NCBI GenBank assembly: GCA_023391185.1
Contig: JAEWBI010000046.1
Location: 1 to 27,356, forward strand
From: Bacillota bacterium
GTDB lineage: Bacteria > Bacillota_I > Bacilli_A > RF39 > UBA660
DNA: 27,356 nt
Direction of reading: 5' to 3'
In this document: piece after piece, positions 21,901 through 27,356 of the stretch
Layout: each line of letters starts with the position of its first letter
Numbering within the stretch: the first letter of the stretch is position 1
Translations under genes and position numbers: made by a program
The notes under the pieces: generated by a model
The model's input: only the letters and a program-made list of their open reading frames with translations
Databases searched by the model: none
What the model was told of the DNA's origin: nothing

Positions 21901-24900
21901 TTTATATAATTGGTATAACATTAAGACTAAACAAAAAATATATCCACATTTTGTATCAACTGTTGATTCAGGTAATTTTGTTGCGTCTTTAATTGTACTA
22001 AAAGAATTTTTGAATGAAAAACTAGAATTTGATTTAGCTAAAGATGTGAGCAAATTAATTTCTAATACAAATTTCAAATGCTTATATATTGATAAGGATG
22101 TTTTTAGTATAGGTTATGATGCTAGTGATGCTAAATTATCAATTTATAATTATAACAATTTTGCTAGTGAAAGTAGATTAACTAGTTACATAGCTATTTC
22201 AAAGGGTGATGTACCTAATAAACATTGGTTTTGTTTAGATAAATCTTTAACTACTTATAATAAGTCAAAAGGGTTAATTTCTTGGTCAGGTACTTCTTTT
22301 GAATACTATATGCCTTTAATATTTATGAAAAATTATTCAAATACTTTACTAGATGAAAGCTATAAATTCGCATATATTTGCCAAAAGGGTTATGCTGAAT
22401 CAGTAAGTAAAAAAATTCCTTGGGGTACATCGGAATCAGCTTTTGCTGAACTTGATAATTCGTTAAATTATAAATATAAAACCTTTTCAACACCATATTT
22501 AAAAGCTAAAGAAGATAAAGAAAATAGAATAGTACTATCACCATATTCTTCAATTATGGCTATGGAGTTATTTCCGGCTGAAGTTTATGAAAACATGGGT
22601 GAGTTCATGAAACTTGAAATGCTTAGTGATTATGGTTTTTATGAATCTTATGACTATGACAATAGAAATATAGTTAAAGCATATTTCTCACATCATCAAG
22701 GAATGATTTTAGCTAGTTTAACAAATTATTTAGAAAAAAATTTAATTAAAAATTATTTTCATAATGATGTTTTAATAAAAACATTTGAGATTTTAATGAA
22801 GGAAAAAGTTCAAATAAAAACTTCCATTAATCTTAAATTAGCTAAATATAAGAAATATGATTATGAAAAAGAGGTTATTGAAAATGATATTAGATCATTT
22901 GACAATATTTCAGATATGCCAGAAATATCTGTCTTATCTAATAAAAAATATTGTTTATTAATGAATGATAGGGGTAGTTCATTTTCAAGATATAGAAATC
23001 TACAATTAAATAGATACCGTAAAATAACTGAACAAGACTATGGAATGTTTATTTATATTAAAAATATTGATACTGGTAAGGTGTGGTCAAATACTTATGC
23101 ACCTATTAATATAAAACCTGATAAATACGATGTTACTTTTGCAGCCGATAGAATTAAATATACACGTGAAGATAATGAAGTAACTACAAAGACAGAGATT
23201 ATTGTTACTAAAGATCATCATGCTGAAATTAGAAAAATAACTTTTACTAATAACTCAGATGAAAATATAACTTTAGAATTAACAACATATACAGAGCCAA
23301 TTTTATCAGAAAATGTGGATGATGTAAGTCATAGAGTATTTAACAATATGTTTTTAAGTAGTGAATATGATTCGGAAACCAATTCTTTAATAACACTTAG
23401 AAAAGATAAAGAAGGCAACAATATTAATAGTTATATGATTAATAGATTGGTAATAGAGAATCCATTAGAAGAATATCAATTTGAAACTGAAAGAGATAAA
23501 TTTATTGGAAGAAATAGAAATACTAATAATCCAGAAGCACTAAATAGAAATCTATATAATGTAGCTGGAACTAATTTAGAACCAATAATGAGTTTAAGAA
23601 ATAAGGTTTTAGTGGAAGCGAATGCAACTACAACTGTTTACTTTATAAATGGTTTTGGTAGAAGCAAAGAACAACTAATGGAAATAGTTAATAGTTATAG
23701 TAGTAAAAAAGCTATCAAAAAAGCCTTTGATGTGGCAACTTTAATGAGTGTTACTAACACTAAAAAATTAAACATTAAAGGTCATGACATGCGTTTATTT
23801 AATATAATGCTTAATTATTTATATCAAACAACAAATATTTCTATTAATGAAGAAAGAAAGCAATTATTAAGAGAAAATGCTTTAACTCAAAGTGGTTTAT
23901 GGAAGTTTGGTGTGTCTGGTGATAGACCGATTATATTAATAGACATTCATGATATTTTGGATTTGACTTTTGTTAAAGAAATTTTAAAAGCATTTGAATA
24001 TTACAAAAGTATATCTATTTTTGTTGATATTATTATAGTCAATAGTGAAAATGAGGAATACGCTAATATAATAAAAAAAGAAATAGACGATGAGTTATTT
24101 AGAATATATACTTTAAATGACTTTAAACGCACACCAGGTAGTGTAACAGTAATTCCATCGGAAAATATTAGTGCAGAAGAAATGTCTCTATTACGAATAG
24201 TTCCAAGATTATTATTTGATACTAATAATCACAGTTCTCTAAAAGAAAGTATTGACAATCTTCAAAAAATTAATAGATTTAATGATTATAAAATAGCAAA
24301 GACAGAAATTTCTAAACCAGAAAAAATAGATGAAAAAGAGTTTGACTTTTTCAATGGGTATGGCGGCTTTATAAATAATGGTACTGAATATAAGATAGTA
24401 AATAGAGATACGCCAAAACCTTGGATTAATGTAATAGCTAACAAAGAATTTGGAACAATAGTAACAAATAACGGATGTGGATTTACATATTGTTATAATA
24501 GTAACGAATATAAGATAACTTCTTGGACTAATGATACTGTTTTAAATGATAAATCTGAAGGTATAAGAATAAATGGTGAATTATTTGATCCGATGGCATG
24601 TATACATGGTTTTGGATATTCAGTATTGAAATCAAGTAGTGAAATATTAGATAAGCAATTAACTGAGTTTGTAGCGAATGATGATAATGTTAAAATTTAT
24701 ATTTTAAAGTTATCTAATAAAACAAAAAAAGAACAAGAATTGAATATTGATTTTTGGATTAATCCAATTTTTGGAGATTTTGAAGAAAAAACTAGTAGAC
24801 ATATACTTGCTGAAAATATTGAAGATGAAAACTATATAAAAATGAGAAATGTTTATAGTAATAATTATAGTGATGTTACAGTATTTATGTCATCCAGTGA

Positions 24901-26602
24901 AAAGATAGTAAAAGCTAATGTTAATGAAATACTTGTAAAATCAATTCGCACTAAATTAACTTTAAATCAAAATGAAGAAAGAGAAATAGTATTTACTTTA
25001 GGATGTAGTAGAAATCCAGATGATACAAAAAAATTAATAGATAAGTATAATGATATAAAATTATCTAAACAAGAATTAGAAATTGTTAAAGATAAATGGA
25101 AGAAAAATTTATCTATAATTAATGTTGAAACTCCAGATAAATCACTAGATTATATGTTAAATGGTTGGTACCTATATCAAGCTGTATCTTCTAGAATTAT
25201 GGCAAAAGCTGGTTTCTATCAAGTAAGTGGTGCTTTTGGATATAGAGATCAATTACAAGATGCAACTAATATTGTTTATATTAATCCAGAACTAACTAAA
25301 CAGCAAATAATAAGAAATGCTAAGCATCAATTTGAAACAGGTGATGTTCTTCATTGGTGGCATGAAAAGAATAAGTTTGGTTTAAGAAGTAGACATAAAG
25401 ATGATCATTTATGGTTAGTATATGCAACTACAGAATATCTTAAAGCAACAAACGATTATAGTATTTTGGATATTAAAATACCTTTTGTAACAGGAGAAAG
25501 TTTAAAAGAAACAGATAAAGAAAAAGGAATATTATTTAATTATACTGAAGAAGAAAAAACACTTTTAGACCACTGTCTTTTATCTTTAAATTTATCAATA
25601 AATTCATTAGGAAAACATGGAATTCCACTTATGGGTGGAGGAGACTGGAACGACGGAATGAACAAAGTTGGTATAAAAGGAAAAGGAGAGAGTGTTTGGT
25701 TAGGTTTCTTCTTATATGACATAATAAATGAGTTTACAAATGTTATAAAAATATCTAATAAAAAATTTCCAATGAAAAAGTATGAATTATTTAATAAACT
25801 GTTGAAAGAATCCTTAAATAAAAATACATGGGATGGAAATTATTACATAAGAGCATTTTTTGATAATGGCAATAAACTGGGTTCTTCGCAAAATGAAGAA
25901 TGTAAAATAGATTTAATATCACAAAGTTTTTCTATTTTAAGTGGAGTAGCTGAGAAAAGTAAAATTGATTCCATTATTTCTTCTGTTGAAAATAATTTAG
26001 TAGATAATGATAATAAAATAATTAAATTATTAACTCCAGCTTTTTCTCAATCTAAAGATGATCCAGGATATATTATGAACTATCCAAGAGGAATAAGAGA
26101 AAATGGCGGTCAATATACACATGCTACTGCTTGGTATATAATGTCTTTAATAAAAACAGGAAATAAAGACAAAGCTTATCAGTACTATCAAATGATTAAT
26201 CCAATTAATAGAACTATGGATAAGCACGATGTTAATAAATATTGTACTGAACCATATGTTATTGCTGCTGATATATATTCTGCTAATAATTATCAAGGCC
26301 GTGGTGGTTGGACTTGGTATACAGGTAGTGCTGGATGGTTCTATCGTGTAGGTATGAGAGATATATTAGGATTTACTAAAGAAGGAACGAAACTATTTAT
26401 TAAACCGAATGTTCCTAACAATTGGAAAAAATACAAAGTTACTTATAGATACATTGATACTGTTTATTTAATTGAAATAGATTTTTCTAAAAAAAATTCT
26501 ATTATTATTGATAATAAAAAAATAGAACAAAACTATATTGAACTTGTTAATGATAAAATTGATCATTTTGTAATAGTTAATATAGACAATGAAGAAAAGT
26601 AA
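18932..26602 (+). CDS. NdvB-like cyclic beta-1,2-glucan synthase (GT84-GH94 type)
   Basis: A 2556-residue membrane enzyme, near the ~2800 of NdvB. ATG 18932 is chosen because GGAAGAGGT lies seven bases before it; ATG 18914 would be almost leaderless. Domains: a cytoplasmic N-terminal region; membrane helices near 316-337 and 345-365; a GT84-type glucosyltransferase with LDTDTQ (Asp529, Asp531) and RQHRWARGD (about 674-682); helices near 720-742, 745-765, 848-868 and 871-892; a glucoamylase-like region (~900-1330) with PWGTSESAF and HHQGM; carbohydrate-binding sandwiches from ~1340 and ~1800; and a GH94 phosphorylase-like barrel (~2060-2500) with GYRDQLQDA, HWWHE and GGGDWNDGM (Asp2238, Asp2241). 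In NdvB, the GT84 part polymerises glucose from UDP-glucose and the GH94 part adjusts chain length. The product here is inferred to be a beta-1,2-glucan; cyclisation is not proven. It stands alone between two terminators. Confidence 0.9.
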   Translation: MNKKIKRLFNNFKEITSYYEYLVEKTKKFEYVSAIDEWVIDNYFLVVEHKNSIMPIRKEIARKLKKSDKLYYIMKDMAVKNNYNLSFEQLVQDLNIYQKEHDEFFMHEDIEMILSLLTIIYMDRLSEICRGEYKKFQDRDKVTKIIEKNRDAKFDISNFFDVGLNIDRDTNYIFEINNQLASFGVKANELFKKLNSILETKNISIKDVINEEYQNRIETSILVSNIFNDLKEFSEFSQDDINKNISKCEKNLFQDEIYPKMTKETKILYRGRIFALAKKNKVDEVAYTDELLKKAKREGKHIGEYLFGQDKNRLKSYLYIATIFTLTILLTLILSDFFISNKVIGFIILFIPVRQLIIQLLNQFLLKFCETKPLPKMDFSKGIPANEATMVVIPTIINDTKKIKKMFDKLETYYLVNKTNNLYFTLLGDIKASDKEVMLIDKEISKYGIKYASDLNTKYKKELFHFVYRKRIYNEKENCYLGYERKRGALLHFNRLLLKKLSEEEQKKYFNVHTFKDFNVKIKYVITLDTDTQLVLNTALNLVGAMAHPLNKPVFNANETRVVDGYGILQPKINVDIEATSKSLYSQIFAGIGGFDTYNSTVPNIGQDLFGEGSFVGKGIYNLEVFDKILYNKFPDNLILSHDLIEGNYLRCGFVSDIELIDDFPSKFLIDVTRQHRWARGDTQIIEWLFPKVRNKQNEKVKNPISILGKWKIFDNIARMFLYLAFLLIQIFALIDGLVNPVWWMLFVIIEISLPIIFFLRTKLYAENRTYKIIYYKNLMFGGKSVISRSFIVLTTIPYYAKMYMDAFFKSMYRLLISKKNLLNWITAEEAEKTVKSDLLSYVKTLSLNIILGLIFIAYAFFVNFNYLIVLVALIYISAPFILYYVSKDIIHNKIDLDEQQLIDIKEVARRTWKFFEDHLTQENNYLIPDNYQENREQKLDNRTSPTNIGFSIVSIISAYKLGFIDKLNAISLLEKIITTVKSLEKWNGHLYNWYNIKTKQKIYPHFVSTVDSGNFVASLIVLKEFLNEKLEFDLAKDVSKLISNTNFKCLYIDKDVFSIGYDASDAKLSIYNYNNFASESRLTSYIAISKGDVPNKHWFCLDKSLTTYNKSKGLISWSGTSFEYYMPLIFMKNYSNTLLDESYKFAYICQKGYAESVSKKIPWGTSESAFAELDNSLNYKYKTFSTPYLKAKEDKENRIVLSPYSSIMAMELFPAEVYENMGEFMKLEMLSDYGFYESYDYDNRNIVKAYFSHHQGMILASLTNYLEKNLIKNYFHNDVLIKTFEILMKEKVQIKTSINLKLAKYKKYDYEKEVIENDIRSFDNISDMPEISVLSNKKYCLLMNDRGSSFSRYRNLQLNRYRKITEQDYGMFIYIKNIDTGKVWSNTYAPINIKPDKYDVTFAADRIKYTREDNEVTTKTEIIVTKDHHAEIRKITFTNNSDENITLELTTYTEPILSENVDDVSHRVFNNMFLSSEYDSETNSLITLRKDKEGNNINSYMINRLVIENPLEEYQFETERDKFIGRNRNTNNPEALNRNLYNVAGTNLEPIMSLRNKVLVEANATTTVYFINGFGRSKEQLMEIVNSYSSKKAIKKAFDVATLMSVTNTKKLNIKGHDMRLFNIMLNYLYQTTNISINEERKQLLRENALTQSGLWKFGVSGDRPIILIDIHDILDLTFVKEILKAFEYYKSISIFVDIIIVNSENEEYANIIKKEIDDELFRIYTLNDFKRTPGSVTVIPSENISAEEMSLLRIVPRLLFDTNNHSSLKESIDNLQKINRFNDYKIAKTEISKPEKIDEKEFDFFNGYGGFINNGTEYKIVNRDTPKPWINVIANKEFGTIVTNNGCGFTYCYNSNEYKITSWTNDTVLNDKSEGIRINGELFDPMACIHGFGYSVLKSSSEILDKQLTEFVANDDNVKIYILKLSNKTKKEQELNIDFWINPIFGDFEEKTSRHILAENIEDENYIKMRNVYSNNYSDVTVFMSSSEKIVKANVNEILVKSIRTKLTLNQNEEREIVFTLGCSRNPDDTKKLIDKYNDIKLSKQELEIVKDKWKKNLSIINVETPDKSLDYMLNGWYLYQAVSSRIMAKAGFYQVSGAFGYRDQLQDATNIVYINPELTKQQIIRNAKHQFETGDVLHWWHEKNKFGLRSRHKDDHLWLVYATTEYLKATNDYSILDIKIPFVTGESLKETDKEKGILFNYTEEEKTLLDHCLLSLNLSINSLGKHGIPLMGGGDWNDGMNKVGIKGKGESVWLGFFLYDIINEFTNVIKISNKKFPMKKYELFNKLLKESLNKNTWDGNYYIRAFFDNGNKLGSSQNEECKIDLISQSFSILSGVAEKSKIDSIISSVENNLVDNDNKIIKLLTPAFSQSKDDPGYIMNYPRGIRENGGQYTHATAWYIMSLIKTGNKDKAYQYYQMINPINRTMDKHDVNKYCTEPYVIAADIYSANNYQGRGGWTWYTGSAGWFYRVGMRDILGFTKEGTKLFIKPNVPNNWKKYKVTYRYIDTVYLIEIDFSKKNSIIIDNKKIEQNYIELVNDKIDHFVIVNIDNEEK

Positions 26603-26616
26603 TTTGATATTAAACT

Positions 26617-26643
26617 AAAAACTGTTGAATTCAACAGTTTTTT
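26617..26643 (+). terminator. Terminator after the ndvB-like gene
   Basis: A perfect palindrome AAAAACTGTTG/CAACAGTTTTT centred on GAATTC (26617-26642), with T residues following. Confidence 0.8.
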
Positions 26644-26733
26644 AATTTAAAAATAAAGTTATAGTGATAATTTTTGTACGATTATTGTTATTTCATTAAA
26701 TTTTTTTAATATGTTATTATTTAATAAAAATAT

Positions 26734-26762
26734 TTGTCATAATATAACTATTATGCTAAAAT
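26734..26762 (+). promoter_or_regulatory. Desulfoferrodoxin promoter with inverted repeat in the spacer
   Basis: TTGTCA (26734-26739), a 17-bp spacer ending in TGC, and TAAAAT (26757-26762). CATAAT (26738-26743) and ATTATG (26750-26755) form an inverted repeat with a six-base gap lying between the two boxes, as expected of a repressor operator. It is loosely like Fur/PerR boxes but not a full match. Confidence 0.55.
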
Positions 26763-26768
26763 ATTATT

Positions 26769-26803
26769 AGATATATAAGATATAAAAATCATATTATATA
26801 TCT
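26769..26803 (+). promoter_or_regulatory. Perfect 10-bp inverted repeat at the transcript start of the desulfoferrodoxin gene
   Basis: AGATATATAA (26769-26778) and TTATATATCT (26794-26803) are separated by 15 nt. The left arm begins at the predicted start site and the right arm ends one base before the AAAGGAGG ribosome binding site. It could be a DNA operator or a 5' UTR hairpin. Confidence 0.5.
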
Positions 26804-26817
26804 AAAAGGAGGATGCT

Positions 26818-27201
26818 ATGAAATTTTTCAAATGTAATGTATGTGGGAATGTTGTAGAGTTGATTGTAAAAGGTGGCGGTACACTTGTTTGCTGTAACCA
26901 GTCAATGGAACTACTAGTGCCAAAAGAAAAAGAAGTAGGAAATGAAAAACATTTACCTGTAGCAACAATAGAAGGAAAAAAACTAACAGTAAAAGTAGGT
27001 AGTGTTGAACATCCAATGGAAGAGGCACATCATATAGAATTTATTGTTATTAAATATAATAACCATGTAGAAAGAAAAAATTTAAAGTATACTGATGATA
27101 AACCAGAAGCAGTTTTCACAATTGATGAATCTTTTGATGAAATAGAAATATATGAATATTGTAATTTACATGGTTTATGGAAAACTATATTTAAAAAATA
27201 A
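26818..27201 (+). CDS. dfx: Desulfoferrodoxin (superoxide reductase)
   Basis: A 127-residue cytoplasmic non-heme iron protein that reduces superoxide to hydrogen peroxide in anaerobes. The N-terminal desulforedoxin domain holds the Cys4 iron site: Cys6, Cys9 and the adjacent pair Cys25-Cys26. The superoxide-reductase domain holds the catalytic His4-Cys1 site: EKH (His45, with the functional Lys44), EHP (His65), AHHIEF (His71), and CNLHG (Cys115 and His118). All ligands are present, so it is a complete two-centre enzyme. AAAGGAGG lies before the ATG. A good promoter with two inverted repeats upstream suggests regulation, perhaps by oxidative stress. No clear terminator follows. Confidence 0.96.
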   Translation: MKFFKCNVCGNVVELIVKGGGTLVCCNQSMELLVPKEKEVGNEKHLPVATIEGKKLTVKVGSVEHPMEEAHHIEFIVIKYNNHVERKNLKYTDDKPEAVFTIDESFDEIEIYEYCNLHGLWKTIFKK

Positions 27202-27274
27202 TAAGTACATATAAATAAAAAAAGTAAGGAAGATTATAATACCTTTAAAGTAGATATTAAATAAAAAGCAGAAA

Positions 27275-27283
27275 TGTTATAAT
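27275..27283 (+). promoter_or_regulatory. Extended -10 for the gene at the window end
   Basis: TGTTATAAT is identical to the elements before msrAB and essC, and the same TATTAA occupies the -35 position as at essC. It lies 31 bp before the next ATG. Confidence 0.6.
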
Positions 27284-27314
27284 TTATTTAATGAAACTTT
27301 GGAGGTATTTTTTT

Positions 27315-27356
27315 ATGAATAAAAATAAAAAATGGACATTGAAAGAAAAAGAGAAA
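27315..27356 (+). CDS. 5' end of a gene cut by the window edge
   Basis: ATG 27315 follows GGAGG (27301-27305) at nine bases and lies downstream of an extended -10. Fourteen codons are visible, Lys-rich with one Trp (KKWTLKEKE). Too little is present to name it. It is probably transcribed from its own promoter rather than with dfx. Confidence 0.6.
   Translation, partial: MNKNKKWTLKEKEK

Noticed and set aside
1..27356. Insertion sequences, transposases or phage genes
   Set aside because: No transposase, integrase or phage structural motif was seen in the proteins read, and no long terminal repeats flank the secretion locus.

Overview
The window is very AT-rich DNA with strong Shine-Dalgarno sequences, short-stemmed U-tract terminators and extended -10 promoters. 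It encodes a Firmicutes-type (T7SSb) ESX secretion locus and an SspF-like small acid-soluble spore protein. This points to a low-GC Gram-positive Bacillota, probably an anaerobic, gut-type endospore former. Desulfoferrodoxin, a Msr fusion and a cytoplasmic Cu/Zn-SOD-like protein fit an anaerobe that must survive oxygen. None of the 22 complete genes ends in TGA (17 TAA, 5 TAG). I cannot name the species.

Layout. 1-2.5 kb: a DUF1801/YdhG-like protein, an MsrA-MsrB fusion, and a prepilin-like protein carrying a LamG domain. 2.6-4.0 kb: a two-gene unit of an unrecognised protein with a charged helical tail and an Imm5-like putative immunity protein, behind an inverted repeat that overlaps the promoter. 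4.0-4.3 kb: a gene-poor stretch that may encode a small minus-strand RNA with its own promoter and terminator. 4.3-4.9 kb: a HAD 5'-nucleotidase-like protein. 5.0-15.0 kb: the type VII secretion locus. It holds EssC (FHA region, two membrane segments, tandem FtsK/SpoIIIE ATPase modules), EsaB/YukD, a predicted lipoprotein with an HEAVH zinc-peptidase motif, six small helical proteins (two with W-V-G turns, others WXG100-like but lacking the Trp), and a DUF4176 protein with 90-bp tandem repeats. EsaA, EssA, EssB and an LXG toxin are not seen.

15.2-17.2 kb: a second prepilin-like protein, fused to a central extracellular domain and a C-terminal TIM-barrel-like domain. 17.3-18.7 kb: an SspF-like SASP behind a sigma-G-like -10 element, a flavodoxin, and a Cu/Zn-SOD-like protein. 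18.9-26.6 kb: one giant gene for a 2556-residue NdvB/cyclic beta-1,2-glucan synthase-like membrane enzyme (GT84, glucoamylase-like and GH94 regions). 26.8-27.2 kb: desulfoferrodoxin, behind a promoter with two inverted repeats. The window ends in the first 14 codons of another gene.

How the genes fit together. The secretion locus looks like three or four transcription units. essC-esaB, the lipoprotein metallopeptidase, the small-protein operon and the DUF4176 gene each have a terminator, and each has its own promoter candidate. The ATPase and EsaB would serve the machine, the small proteins are candidate substrates or partners, and the surface-anchored peptidase could act on substrates or the cell wall. 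The prepilin-like proteins and the glucan synthase add envelope functions. MsrAB, SOD-like protein, desulfoferrodoxin and perhaps flavodoxin form a scattered oxidative-stress set. All functional calls come from motif reading; no database search was possible.
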